64,000 nucleotides of DNA. Origin: Lachnospiraceae bacterium (lineage in GTDB: Bacteria; Bacillota; Clostridia; Lachnospirales; Lachnospiraceae). The position numbers and the translations under genes were made by a program. Every line of letters starts with the position of its first letter. Position 1 is the first letter of the stretch. Below are positions 34,473 through 43,942 of the stretch, piece after piece. The notes beneath the pieces were generated by a model. The model saw nothing but the letters and a program-made list of their open reading frames with translations. It was not told the DNA's origin and ran no database searches. The stretch covers positions 62,001-126,000 of the forward strand of contig FUZG01000008.1 of NCBI GenBank assembly GCA_900168235.1. Reading direction: 5' to 3'.

Positions 34473-37400
34473 ATGAAAAGACCGAAGGTTGGAGACTGGA
34501 TAAAATATGATACCGGCAGAACCTTTTGGATGATCGTGATCTGTTTGTTGAGCCTTTTCCTTAATCTGGTATTTATGTTCCAGAATTATGGATTATTAAA
34601 GGTGCAGTTTACAGGTACGCTGCTTGCATCTTCTATTTGCGGCGGATTTCCGGGGGCTGTTGTTACACTCGTTTCTTATTTCATTCTCGCGGTTACGACC
34701 GGAGCAGGGGTAGGAAAGGGTGTTTTTCTGCTGCTCATCTGTCTCATGGCGTCTGTTTTTACATCCAGAGGGTGCTTTAAGACGATACATGGGACTGTTT
34801 TCTATATCATATCGATTTCAGTGACGGAAGAGCTGTATATGCTTGTGGTCTATCTGACAGACGCATATATGGAAAATAAAGGGATGGATTCGGTCGTAAG
34901 GGGAATACTCCATTCGGCCGGGCGCATAGTGCCGGGAGTATTGCTGGCGGTTGCGATCATAATCCTTTTTTATAAGTTTATTCCGGACCGTATCCTGTTG
35001 TTCTTCGGGAACAGCCAGCACTATCTGAAGGATAGGGAACTTAGGGAGCATATCGAGAAGAGCATATTTGATGATTCTACCAGATCGCTCAGGGGAAAGA
35101 TATCAAAGATCATTCTTCTCACAGCGACAGTAATGATGATATCTTCAGTGATATTTGTAAATATCCTGATCGCAAATACCATGAACGGTTCAGTTTCCCT
35201 AAAGCTGGATTTTAACGGCAAATATCCGACAACGGTAGGAAAACTGGGTTCGGTAGGATCAGCGGGAACGCCTGATGAGTCTAAAAATTTCCAAAAAATC
35301 AAGGAAGAGACTCTGAAAAAGATCGACGCATTGCAGAACATGCCGACCGGAATGAATGCAGAGGTAAGAAGCCGCCTTTCTGATATAAGGAAGACCATAA
35401 ATCAGAATGATGCACAAAAAAATGCAGATTCCAACGAGTCTGACGCATTTTTAAGGATGCTGAAGGATCAGTTCTATTTTTATCTCCAGATGATCTTTTC
35501 GCTCCTCATGGTTGAGATGTGTCTGGTCCTTGTGATGGATTCCTATGCCCAGAGAAAGATCGTTATTCCGATACTCCGGGTAGCATCAGCGATGGATCAG
35601 CTAGCTTATAACAGTGATGAGGAACGGCGGGAGAGCCTTGCAAAGATACATGCGCTTGAGGTACAGACAGGTGATGAGATAGAGTCGCTTTATCATGCTA
35701 TAGATAAGACGGCTTCAGAGCTCCTTGCCTATCTTGCGAATAAAGAAAAACAGGTGGCGCTGGAAAATGAGCTTAAGGTCGCAAAAGCCGCAAATGACGC
35801 AAAGACCAGCTTTTTATCCAGTATGTCGCATGAGATCAGAACGCCTATAAATGCTGTCCTCGGAATGGATGAAATGATCCTTCGTGAATCTGAGGACCAG
35901 ACTATACTGCGTTACGCGAAAAATATCCAGAGCGCCGGAAAAACACTGCTGGGTCTTATTAATGATATCCTTGATTTCTCCAAGATCGAAGCCGGAAAAA
36001 TGGAGATCATCCCGGTGGATTACGAGCTGAGCTCTGTAGTAAATGACCTTGTAAACATGATTAGGAGCAAGGCTGACGCAAAGAAACTGGATCTGGTCGT
36101 AAATGTTGATGCCCAGATGCCTCATTTATTCAGAGGTGATGAGATCAGGTTAAAGCAGGTCGTGCTCAACATCCTTACAAATGCAGTAAAATACACGGAA
36201 AAAGGAAGCGTTACTTTGTCCATAGGATATCGGAAGATCAATGAGAAAAACGTGGATCTCATGGTATCTGTCAAGGACACAGGCTCCGGTATCAGGGAAG
36301 AGGATATAGAGAAGCTTTTTGCGCCTTTTGAAAGAATAGATGAAAATAAGAACCGTACTATAGAAGGTACAGGACTCGGAATGAGCATAACCCAGAAGCT
36401 CCTGAACCTGATGGACAGTAAGCTGGAGCTGGACAGCGTGTACGGAGAAGGTTCGGACTTCCACTTTGCGGTGCCTCAGATCGTAAACAGCTGGGAACCT
36501 GTGGGAGATATTTCGGTGAATTTCGAGAAAGCCCTTGGCGAACAGCCCAGGTATCAGGAGACCTTCCGTGCGCCGGAAGCACATATCCTGGTGGTTGATG
36601 ATACGGAAATGAACCTTACCGTTGTACGCGGACTCCTTAAGAAGACCGGAGTAAAGATCGATACAGTCACGAGCGGAAGGCAGTGCCTTGAAAAGATCGC
36701 TGAGAAGAAGTATGACATTATCTTCCTCGATCACAGGATGCCGGAGCTTGACGGTGTAGAGACGCTGGAACTCATGAAAGCGGATCTCACCCACAAAAAT
36801 CAGGATACGCCTGTGGTGGCTCTCACAGCTAATGCGATTTCTGGAGCAAGGGAAAAATATATCAGTGCAGGTTTTTCGGATTACATGACGAAACCTATCG
36901 ACAGTGCCAGACTAGAAAGAACGATGATCAATTTTTTGCCGGAGGATAAGGTTGAGATCGTGAGGGCGGAAGAGGAGTCTGAAGAGGACCTGAGTGCCCT
37001 TCCTGACTGGGTTCGAGAGGCAGAGGGAATGGACATTGATACAGGTATACGGAATACCGGTTCCGCAGAAGATTTTATGAAAGCACTGCAACTTTTTGCA
37101 GATAACATTTCAGAAAATCTGAAAAAAATCCGATTATTTTATGAGAGGAGCGATTTTCAGAATTATAATATAAAAGTGCATTCGTTAAAGAGTTCTGCCA
37201 GGATGATCGGAGCTAAGGAATTGTCCGAGATGGCGGAACACCTGGAAAATGTCAGCGTTGAAGGCTCGGTGGATGAAGCAGAGATCGGGGAGAAGACACC
37301 GGAGCTTCTCGCGCGTTATGAAAAATATTTGGAGATATTGTCCCCGTTGATCACGGATGACACAGAAGAATGGATGAAGGAAATGAACGATCCGTCAAAG

Positions 37401-37607
37401 CCTGAGATAGAAAAACAGGCACTGGATGAAGCCTATGGATCGATCATAGAATGTGTGGATGCACTTGATTATGACAGTATCGAATTTTTGATACAGTCAC
37501 TTATGAAATATCGCATACCGAAAGAGGAGCAGCAGAAGATAGCAGGTCTCAGGAAGAGTATCGCGGAATTTGACTGGGACACTGTTGAAGAGCTTCTGAA
37601 GCAATAA
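34473..37607 (+). CDS. Hybrid sensor histidine kinase with receiver and Hpt domains
   Basis: A 1044-residue multi-domain kinase. Residues about 15-175 hold five to six transmembrane helices; another helix near 210-230 begins an extracytoplasmic segment of about 115 residues closed by a helix near 330-350; a HAMP-like and coiled segment leads to HisKA (SHEIRTP, phospho-His near 452), HATPase (NILTNAVKYTEKG, DTGSGI, GTGLGMS), a receiver (VVDDTEMN near 705, phospho-Asp in FLDHRMPE near 751) and an Hpt domain (VHSLKSSARM, His near 902). The last 70 residues form a small helical extension. The phosphorelay could pass to the receiver protein 17 bases downstream. Ligand unknown. Upstream 34230-34470 is AT-rich with an AATTGCACAAT/ATTGTGCAC inverted pair. 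Confidence 0.9.
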   Translation: MKRPKVGDWIKYDTGRTFWMIVICLLSLFLNLVFMFQNYGLLKVQFTGTLLASSICGGFPGAVVTLVSYFILAVTTGAGVGKGVFLLLICLMASVFTSRGCFKTIHGTVFYIISISVTEELYMLVVYLTDAYMENKGMDSVVRGILHSAGRIVPGVLLAVAIIILFYKFIPDRILLFFGNSQHYLKDRELREHIEKSIFDDSTRSLRGKISKIILLTATVMMISSVIFVNILIANTMNGSVSLKLDFNGKYPTTVGKLGSVGSAGTPDESKNFQKIKEETLKKIDALQNMPTGMNAEVRSRLSDIRKTINQNDAQKNADSNESDAFLRMLKDQFYFYLQMIFSLLMVEMCLVLVMDSYAQRKIVIPILRVASAMDQLAYNSDEERRESLAKIHALEVQTGDEIESLYHAIDKTASELLAYLANKEKQVALENELKVAKAANDAKTSFLSSMSHEIRTPINAVLGMDEMILRESEDQTILRYAKNIQSAGKTLLGLINDILDFSKIEAGKMEIIPVDYELSSVVNDLVNMIRSKADAKKLDLVVNVDAQMPHLFRGDEIRLKQVVLNILTNAVKYTEKGSVTLSIGYRKINEKNVDLMVSVKDTGSGIREEDIEKLFAPFERIDENKNRTIEGTGLGMSITQKLLNLMDSKLELDSVYGEGSDFHFAVPQIVNSWEPVGDISVNFEKALGEQPRYQETFRAPEAHILVVDDTEMNLTVVRGLLKKTGVKIDTVTSGRQCLEKIAEKKYDIIFLDHRMPELDGVETLELMKADLTHKNQDTPVVALTANAISGAREKYISAGFSDYMTKPIDSARLERTMINFLPEDKVEIVRAEEESEEDLSALPDWVREAEGMDIDTGIRNTGSAEDFMKALQLFADNISENLKKIRLFYERSDFQNYNIKVHSLKSSARMIGAKELSEMAEHLENVSVEGSVDEAEIGEKTPELLARYEKYLEILSPLITDDTEEWMKEMNDPSKPEIEKQALDEAYGSIIECVDALDYDSIEFLIQSLMKYRIPKEEQQKIAGLRKSIAEFDWDTVEELLKQ

Positions 37608-37624
37608 AGGGGAAGGAGCAGGCA

Positions 37625-38395
37625 ATGGAGAAGAAGATAATCCTTATAAGCAAGGGTTCGACCTTCATGGTGAGCGCGATCACCTCCAATCTGGAGGAAG
37701 CAGGTTATGAGGTGCTTCCGGCACTGCCGCAGATAGAGGATCTTTCGGAAAAGAAGGATCAGGTCGATATGATCGTTTTCTATCTGGGAGACTATATTGA
37801 GGAGATTCCGGAAACTCTGGCTTATTTAAAAGAGCTGGTGCTGGAAGAGAGAAAGCTCCTTTTCATCATAGGAAGTAATGATGAATTTTTTGAATTTGAC
37901 AGGAAAGTACCGGATCAGATCGACACCAGCAGGTTCCTGCGCCCGTTAAATGTCAGGGACCTTATCGAAAAGCTTAATGATGTGATCGAGGTCAATTCGG
38001 ATGATGACAGAAAGAAATCCATCATGATAGTGGATGATGATGTTATGTTCCTTAAGCTCATGAAGGAATGGCTGTCCGGTCCTTACCGCGTGACTATGGC
38101 TAATTCCGGTATGAGAGCCATTACTTATCTTGCAAATAATACGCCTGACCTGATCCTCCTTGATTATGAGATGCCTGTCACCAATGGTCCCCAGGTGCTC
38201 CAGATGATCAGGGATGAAGCTACGACTAATGCGATCCCTGTCATGTTCCTCACAGGAAAAAGTGACCGGGAGAGTGTTTTGAAGGTAGTTGGGCTGAAAC
38301 CTGACGGATATTTATTGAAATCCATGACCCGCGATGAGCTCCTTCAGCAGATAAGAGCATTTTTTGAAGAGCAGAAAATGAAGAGACTTCAGTGA
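37625..38395 (+). CDS. Two-receiver response regulator without output domain
   Basis: A 256-residue protein. The C-terminal half is a canonical receiver (IMIVDDDVMF near 138, phospho-Asp in LILLDYEMP near 183, Thr-Gly-Lys switch in FLTGKS). The N-terminal 125 residues have the same alternating fold (KKIILISKGS, VDMIVFYLGD) but lack the acidic pocket and have no clear phospho-Asp context, so appear to be a pseudo-receiver. No DNA-binding or enzymatic output follows, pointing to protein-protein signalling or a phosphate sink for the kinase upstream. Confidence 0.85.
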   Translation: MEKKIILISKGSTFMVSAITSNLEEAGYEVLPALPQIEDLSEKKDQVDMIVFYLGDYIEEIPETLAYLKELVLEERKLLFIIGSNDEFFEFDRKVPDQIDTSRFLRPLNVRDLIEKLNDVIEVNSDDDRKKSIMIVDDDVMFLKLMKEWLSGPYRVTMANSGMRAITYLANNTPDLILLDYEMPVTNGPQVLQMIRDEATTNAIPVMFLTGKSDRESVLKVVGLKPDGYLLKSMTRDELLQQIRAFFEEQKMKRLQ

Positions 38396-38473
38396 AAATG
38401 AATCAATAGTAAAGTACGTCTGCTGTGCTATAATGAACCCGTTGCTGTTTACTGATGCAGGAAGGCATGAAAA

Positions 38474-39271
38474 ATGGGACTTAAGAGAAGACGTATTGTA
38501 GTAAAAGTTGGCACATCAACACTGACAAATGAATTGGGACACAGTAATCTTCGCAGAATGGAGAAGCTTGCGCTGGTGCTCTCTGACATACAGAATATGG
38601 GGAATGAGGTAGTTCTGGTATCATCAGGAGCCATTGCAGTTGGAGCGCATAAGATGAGGCTTCCTGAGCGTCCTACGACTATGAGGATGAAGCAGGCGGC
38701 AGCGGCTGTTGGTCAGTGCGAGAATATGTTCCTCTATGACAAGTTTTTTGGCTACTATGATAAGACTGTAGCCCAGATACTGTTAAACGCAGAGGATATC
38801 AGACAGGAAGAAAAGAAGGAAAATCTTACAAATACCTTCAATGCCCTTTTAGAGCAGGGGATAATACCGATCGTTAATGAAAATGACTCTGTAAGCTATA
38901 CGGAGATCGAGTCTGCTGACCGTTTATTCGGTGATAATGATATGCTTTCTGCAGTGGTATCGGTTTTATGCCAGGCAGATATTCTGGTTATTTTTTCAGA
39001 TATTGACGGATTCTTTGATAAAGATCCGAGACTTTATAAAGATGCGAAGCTCATTGATCGTATCGATGAGATAAATGACAGCCTTTATGAGCTTGCAGGC
39101 GGTGCAGGTTCCCGCAGGGGCACAGGCGGCATGAGGACAAAGATCCAGGCGGCTGACCTTGCAACAGGACAGGGAATAAGCGTTATCGTGACAAACGGCA
39201 CCAGACCGGAAGCGCTGTATGACATCGTGGATGGTAAAAAAGTGGGAACACTTTTCAAAGGCAGAAGATAA
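38474..39271 (+). CDS. proB: Glutamate 5-kinase (no PUA domain)
   Basis: First step of proline synthesis from glutamate. The 265-residue amino-acid-kinase fold shows VVKVGTSTL, VLVSSGAIAVG, NENDSV, FGDNDMLSA, SDIDGFFDKDPR and GTGGMRTK, all ProB signatures. It ends where the fold ends; the C-terminal PUA domain of E. coli-type ProB is missing, as in several Firmicutes. AGGAAGG lies nine bases before ATG. proA is not adjacent. Confidence 0.93.
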   Translation: MGLKRRRIVVKVGTSTLTNELGHSNLRRMEKLALVLSDIQNMGNEVVLVSSGAIAVGAHKMRLPERPTTMRMKQAAAAVGQCENMFLYDKFFGYYDKTVAQILLNAEDIRQEEKKENLTNTFNALLEQGIIPIVNENDSVSYTEIESADRLFGDNDMLSAVVSVLCQADILVIFSDIDGFFDKDPRLYKDAKLIDRIDEINDSLYELAGGAGSRRGTGGMRTKIQAADLATGQGISVIVTNGTRPEALYDIVDGKKVGTLFKGRR

Positions 39272-39291
39272 AATTCAATAAGATCTTTCAG

Positions 39292-39318
39292 GAGCACCCG
39301 GGAGCGGGTGCTCTTTTT
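39292..39318 (+). terminator. Terminator after proB
   Basis: GAGCACCCG, GGAG loop, CGGGTGCTC, then five T: a perfect nine-pair intrinsic terminator. Confidence 0.92.
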
Positions 39319-39481
39319 GCTTATATCATTAATATTTTGAATGATGAAAAAAGCATGTTCAAAAAATTGAATTGTTTATAAAGAAACCCTAAAATACGTG
39401 ACTTTTTTGGCGCCGAATCTATATATAAACCAAATAAAGAATAAAATTAATCAACACAATACATTAAAATCGTCCCTACAC

Positions 39482-39510
39482 TTTACGCTGTTAAAGTGTT
39501 ATCATAACTT
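39482..39510 (+). promoter_or_regulatory. Possible promoter and operator of the leuA fusion
   Basis: TTTACG (39482-39487), 17 bases, TAACTT (39505-39510) is a weak promoter. It overlaps the near-palindrome GTTAT-C-ATAAC (39498-39508) within AAAGT...TTT. The 39272-39604 spacer otherwise contains the proB terminator and AT-rich DNA; I see no T-box or leader peptide. Confidence 0.3.
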
Positions 39511-39604
39511 TCATCAAAAAAGTTGACGAATCGTGTAATGTTTCCGATTTTTTTGGACGATAATAGAAGGGTATTTGGAAAAGCGTTCGGAGGTTGATGC
39601 AGTT

Positions 39605-41596
39605 ATGTATGATGGAAATAAATATGCTATTCAGTATTTCATGCCGGAGAAGCCAACATATAACTGGGTAAAGAAGGACCATATCACAAAGGCTCCTATA
39701 TGGTGCAGTGTGGATTTAAGAGACGGAAACCAGGCTCTTATCGAACCCATGGGACTTGATGAGAAGCTGGAATTTTTCCAGATGCTGGTTGATATCGGTT
39801 TCAAGGAGATCGAGATCGGATTCCCTGCGGCATCTGATACAGAGTATCAGTTTGCACGAACTCTTATCGAGAGAAACATGGTTCCGGAAGATGTGACTCT
39901 CCAGGTTCTGACACAGGCAAGAGAGCATATCATCCGAAAGACATTTGAGGCAGTAAAGGGTGCACCCCATGCCATCATCCATCTTTATAATTCAACATCT
40001 GTGGCTCAGAGAGAGCAGGTGTTCAAGAAGAATAAAGAAGATATAAAGAATATTGCTGTTGAGGGTGCTAAGCTCTTAAAGCAGCTCGCAGATGAGACAA
40101 AGGGTAATTTCTCTTTTGAGTACTCACCTGAAAGCTTCCCCGGAACAGAAGTTGAGTATGCCATAGATGTCTGCAACGCGGTTCTTGATGTATGGAAGCC
40201 GAAGCCGGACAAAAAGGTCATCATCAACATTCCTACTACAGTAGAGAATGCAATGCCTCATGTTTTTGCGACTCAGGTAGAGTGCATCAGCAACAATCTG
40301 AAATATCGTGAAGCAGTTACACTTTCACTTCACCCGCATAACGACAGAGGATGCGGTGTTTCCGATGCAGAGCTCGGACTCCTTGCAGGAGCGGACAGAA
40401 TCGAGGGTACTCTTTTCGGAAACGGTGAGAGAACAGGAAATGTGGACATCATCACTCTTGCCATGAATATGTTCACTCACGGAGTTGATTCCAAGCTTGA
40501 TTTTTCACATATAAATGAGATAGGAAATGTTTTCGAGCGTCTGACAAGAATGGAGATCCCTGCCAGACAGCCATATGCAGGACAGCTGGTATTTACAGCT
40601 TTCTCAGGATCTCATCAGGATGCGATCGCAAAAGGATTTGCATGGCGCAAAGCTCACCTGGACCGTCCCTGGAGTGTTCCTTACCTTCCTGTCGATCCGA
40701 AAGATCTTGGCAGGGAGTACGACGGGGATGTCATCCGTATCAATTCCCAGTCCGGAAAGGGCGGCGTAAGCTTTATCCTGAAGCAGAACTATGGTCTCCA
40801 GATCCCGAAGATCATGCAGGAGGATGTAGGATATACAGTAAAGGGCATCTCAGACAGAGAGCATGCTGAGCTGTCACCTGATCGCGTATATCATATTTTT
40901 GAAGATAAATACATCCATAATGAAGGCGTATTTACTATAAAAGAGTGCCATTTCGAGCAGGTTGACGGTATCCTTGTAAAAGCTACCATCACGAGAAACG
41001 GCAAGGATGTAGTCGTAGCTGCAAACGGTAATGGTCGTCTGGATGCCGTGAGCAATGCTATCAAGTCATATTTTGACATCAGCTACGAGCTCACAACATA
41101 CGAAGAGCACGCTTTGAGCCATGGTTCATCCAGTAAGGCGTGCACATACGTAGGAATCACTGCAAACGGAAAGCATTACTGGGGCGTTGGAATTGACGAG
41201 GATATCATCACATCATCCATCCATGCTCTGATAGTCGCAGTGAACCAGATGGAAGCTATCCGTGACAATAAAAATGACAAGGATCAGAGGATCACTGAGA
41301 TCGTTAATTACATTCAGGAAAATTATCTGTCTGTAACACTTGATGATCTGTCCCGTGAGTTCTTCCTGTCAAAACCGTATCTTTCCAAATATATCAAGGA
41401 AAAGAGCGGTGCCACATTCAGTGAGAATGTACAGAAGATCCGATTAAAGAAGGCATGCACGCTTCTCCGCAACGGAAACATGAAGGTTGAAAAGGTCGCT
41501 GAAAATGTCGGTTACCCGAGTGTAGAGCACTTCAACCGTCAGTTTAAGAAGAGATACGGCATGACACCCGTGCAGTACCGCAATTCCAAGCGTTGA
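39605..41596 (+). CDS. leuA: 2-Isopropylmalate synthase fused to an AraC-type DNA-binding domain
   Basis: Residues 1 to about 555 are a full-length 2-isopropylmalate synthase (acetyl-CoA plus 2-ketoisovalerate, first committed step of leucine synthesis): DLRDGNQAL, the metal site HPHNDRGCG near residue 240, GNGERTGNVD, and the C-terminal leucine-binding/dimer domain through ACTYVG and HALIVAVNQM. About residue 558 onward is a complete AraC/XylS domain with both helix-turn-helix units (VTLDDLSREFFLSKPYLSKYI quoted as VTLDDLSREFF and YLSKYIKEKSG; then VEKVAENVGYP and FNRQFKKRYGMTPVQYR). The reading frame is uninterrupted. I start at ATG 39605, 11 bases after GGAGG; a TTG ten codons upstream is possible. 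No other leu or ilv gene is nearby. The enzyme may act as a leucine-sensing transcription factor (inference). Confidence 0.92.
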   Translation: MYDGNKYAIQYFMPEKPTYNWVKKDHITKAPIWCSVDLRDGNQALIEPMGLDEKLEFFQMLVDIGFKEIEIGFPAASDTEYQFARTLIERNMVPEDVTLQVLTQAREHIIRKTFEAVKGAPHAIIHLYNSTSVAQREQVFKKNKEDIKNIAVEGAKLLKQLADETKGNFSFEYSPESFPGTEVEYAIDVCNAVLDVWKPKPDKKVIINIPTTVENAMPHVFATQVECISNNLKYREAVTLSLHPHNDRGCGVSDAELGLLAGADRIEGTLFGNGERTGNVDIITLAMNMFTHGVDSKLDFSHINEIGNVFERLTRMEIPARQPYAGQLVFTAFSGSHQDAIAKGFAWRKAHLDRPWSVPYLPVDPKDLGREYDGDVIRINSQSGKGGVSFILKQNYGLQIPKIMQEDVGYTVKGISDREHAELSPDRVYHIFEDKYIHNEGVFTIKECHFEQVDGILVKATITRNGKDVVVAANGNGRLDAVSNAIKSYFDISYELTTYEEHALSHGSSSKACTYVGITANGKHYWGVGIDEDIITSSIHALIVAVNQMEAIRDNKNDKDQRITEIVNYIQENYLSVTLDDLSREFFLSKPYLSKYIKEKSGATFSENVQKIRLKKACTLLRNGNMKVEKVAENVGYPSVEHFNRQFKKRYGMTPVQYRNSKR

Positions 41597-41665
41597 GCGG
41601 TCTAAGACATAAACCTACTTGCAGTAGCGACGTGTATTGTTTATAATTAAATGAACTGTGTAAAT

Positions 41666-41698
41666 GAACAGGCTGTGGAATGTATCCATGGCCTGTTC
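41666..41698 (+). terminator. Hairpin after the leuA fusion
   Basis: GAACAGGC-TGTGGA pairs with TCCATG-GCCTGTTC; a modest T-rich tail follows. Likely terminator separating leuA from the housekeeping cluster. Confidence 0.6.
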
Positions 41699-41753
41699 GT
41701 TTCCGTATATTTTCATTCGTAAAGATCCTGAGGGGAAGAAAGGATTCTGAGAA

Positions 41754-42632
41754 TTGATAAAGAGTATGACCGGTTTCGGAAGGGCCGAAACAGAGGGTGA
41801 AGGACGTCGTTATTCAGTAGAGATAAAGACTGTGAACCACCGTTATCTTGAAGTCAATATCAAGATGCCAAAGGTACTGGCACCGTTTGAAGGTTCTATC
41901 CGTACACTTCTTAAAGAGTACATGGAACGAGGCAAGGTTGATATCTTTATTTCATTTGAGAGCGTGGACAGCAATACGTCGGCTGTGCGTTATAATAGTG
42001 TTGTAGCACACGAGTATTTCCGTTACCTGCAGCAGATGGCTGACGAATTTGGGCTTGAAAATGATGTAAGGATCTCAGGACTTTCCCGTTATCCTGATGT
42101 ATTTACTGCTGAGGCAGTGGAGATCGACGAGGACACTATCTGGAAGGAACTGCAGAAGTGCATCCGTAAGGCATGTGAGCAGGTTGTCCGCACCAGAAAG
42201 GCAGAGGGTGAAAACCTGAGCCGTGATCTCATCGCAAAGCTTGATGAGATGAAGGAACAGGTGGCTTTCGTAGAGCAGAGATCTCCTGAGGTTGTGGAAG
42301 AGTACAGACGTAAGCTCAGGGAAAAGGTTGAGGCTCTCCTTGGAGATGCGCAGGTTGATGAAGCGCGTCTTATTCAGGAAGTTACCATATTTGCTGACAG
42401 GATCTGTGTTGATGAAGAGATCGTAAGACTCAAGAGCCATATCGACAGCATGAGAAAAGCTATTACTAACGGCGGTACTATCGGCCGCAGGCTTGACTTC
42501 ATCGCTCAGGAAATGAACCGTGAGGCAAATACCACACTCAGTAAAGCAAATGATCTTGCAGTAAGTGACGCAGCCATCGATCTTAAGACCGGAATCGAAA
42601 AGGTCAGAGAGCAGATACAGAATATTGAGTAA
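41754..42632 (+). CDS. yicC: YicC family protein (endoribonuclease-type)
   Basis: A 292-residue YicC/YloC homologue: the highly conserved start MIKSMTGFGRAE, the YSVEIKTVNHRYLE segment and the C-terminal IGRRLDFIAQEMNREANT motif near residue 245. Family members are RNases of the YicC class in bacteria. Uses TTG at 41754, the only start that keeps the canonical first residues, with AAAGGA 11 bases upstream. It overlaps remA by eight bases and opens the remA-gmk-rpoZ cluster, its usual firmicute context. Confidence 0.92.
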   Translation: MIKSMTGFGRAETEGEGRRYSVEIKTVNHRYLEVNIKMPKVLAPFEGSIRTLLKEYMERGKVDIFISFESVDSNTSAVRYNSVVAHEYFRYLQQMADEFGLENDVRISGLSRYPDVFTAEAVEIDEDTIWKELQKCIRKACEQVVRTRKAEGENLSRDLIAKLDEMKEQVAFVEQRSPEVVEEYRRKLREKVEALLGDAQVDEARLIQEVTIFADRICVDEEIVRLKSHIDSMRKAITNGGTIGRRLDFIAQEMNREANTTLSKANDLAVSDAAIDLKTGIEKVREQIQNIE

Positions 42633-42879
42633 ACTATTTAATATCGGTTTCGGCAATATTGTAAATGCCGAAAAGATAACAGCGATCATAATGCCTGATT
42701 CGGCGCCGGCAAAGCGTCTCATGCAGAATGCCAAGAAAAACGGCATGGCGATAGATGCGACACACGGCAGAAAGATAAAGGCTTGTATTATTTTGGAAAA
42801 CAGTCAGCTTGTTTTCTCAGCGCTGACCCCCGAGACTCTTCTCGAGCGGTTCAGAGATAAGACAGATGAGCAGCAATAG
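42625..42879 (+). CDS. remA: RemA family regulatory protein (DUF370)
   Basis: An 84-residue DNA-binding ring protein that activates matrix and osmoprotection genes in Bacillus. The conserved FNIGFGN start, SAPAKRLMQ, IDATHGRK and FSALTPETL segments are all present. TTG 42625 lies inside the last codons of yicC (ATTGAGTAA), so translation is probably coupled; upstream in-frame sequence is unlike the family. Confidence 0.9.
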   Translation: MSKLFNIGFGNIVNAEKITAIIMPDSAPAKRLMQNAKKNGMAIDATHGRKIKACIILENSQLVFSALTPETLLERFRDKTDEQQ

Positions 42880-42891
42880 TAAGGAGTTATT

Positions 42892-43512
42892 TTGGATCAG
42901 AAAGGTATTCTTGTGGTAGTTTCCGGTTTTGCCGGAGCAGGCAAGGGAACTATCATGAAACAGCTTGTGTCAGACTATGACAACTATGCACTTTCCGTTT
43001 CCGCCACATCCAGAAATCCCAGACCGGGAGAGGTTGACGGAGTGAACTATTTCTTCAAGACCCGCGAGGAATTTGAGGAAATGATCAGCAAGGATGAGCT
43101 GGTGGAGTACGCGGAGTACGTAGGAAATTATTACGGTACACCGAGGGCTTTCGTAGAGGAAAAGCTTCAGGAAGGAAAAAATGTCATCCTGGAGATCGAA
43201 ATCCAGGGAGCCATGCAGATAAAGAAAAAGTTCCCGGAGGCACTTCTGGTATTCATCATGCCCCCCAGTGCGGCTGAATTAAAGCGTCGTCTTGTAGGAC
43301 GCGGAACAGAGACTCCTGAAGTCATCGATAAGCGCATGAAGCGCGCGGTTCAGGAATCCGAAGGCATCGAGAACTACGATTTTATCGTTGTTAATGACGA
43401 TATAAAAGAGTGTACGAAACGGCTTAATGGAATGATCGAGGCATCACGTTTTGCACCGTCCAGACAGTCCGATTTCATAAATGAGGTACGTGCGGGACTC
43501 AGAGAGATCTGA
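42892..43512 (+). CDS. gmk: Guanylate kinase
   Basis: Phosphorylates GMP to GDP. The 206-residue protein has a P-loop GFAGAGKGT near residue 11, the GMP-binding SRNPRPGEVDGVNYFF region and EIEIQGA near residue 100. TTG 42892 follows AAGGAG by seven bases and 12 bases after remA. Confidence 0.95.
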   Translation: MDQKGILVVVSGFAGAGKGTIMKQLVSDYDNYALSVSATSRNPRPGEVDGVNYFFKTREEFEEMISKDELVEYAEYVGNYYGTPRAFVEEKLQEGKNVILEIEIQGAMQIKKKFPEALLVFIMPPSAAELKRRLVGRGTETPEVIDKRMKRAVQESEGIENYDFIVVNDDIKECTKRLNGMIEASRFAPSRQSDFINEVRAGLREI

Positions 43513-43557
43513 TGACCGTGTAATGAGTTTTTTTAACATATAGAAAGTGAGGCAAAT

Positions 43558-43803
43558 ATGTTACATCCGTCCTATAGTGATCTGATGGAAGTTGTTAATT
43601 CAGAGGTTCAGGAAGGAGAAGCACCGATCGTAAACAGCCGTTACTCGATCGTGCTGGCTACTGCAAAGAGAGCGCGTCAGCTTATCGGCGGAAGCGAGCC
43701 TATGGTTAATCCGAGGGGAAGAAAGCCTCTTTCTGTTGCTATCGATGAGCTCTATAAGGGAGATCTCAAGATCGTGAGCAAGGATGAGGACGAAGAGGAT
43801 TGA
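43558..43803 (+). CDS. rpoZ: RNA polymerase omega subunit
   Basis: An 81-residue omega subunit: MLHPSYSDLM start, SRYSIVLATAKRARQL and the KPLSVAIDELYKGDLKI region in place. Standard position after gmk. An acidic tail (DEDEED) ends the protein. Confidence 0.93.
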   Translation: MLHPSYSDLMEVVNSEVQEGEAPIVNSRYSIVLATAKRARQLIGGSEPMVNPRGRKPLSVAIDELYKGDLKIVSKDEDEED

Positions 43804-43833
43804 TGATAGCTTTCCCGGATGATACAGGGAATG

Positions 43834-43869
43834 AAGGGAGAGACAGTTTTATACTGTTTCTCCTTTATA
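43834..43869 (+). terminator. Terminator after rpoZ
   Basis: AAGGGAGAGACAG pairs with CTGTTTCTCCTTT through two G-U pairs around TTTTATA; short T-rich tail. Confidence 0.6.
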
Positions 43870-43942
43870 TGTTGCGGTGAAGTTGGGCTTGATATCATTT
43901 TGAAAAGCACGGAATGATCCGCAAAATGAATAGAGGTAAGAG

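Noticed and set aside
39272-39604. T-box leader before leuA
   Set aside because: No T-box sequence or paired antiterminator/terminator is visible in this region.
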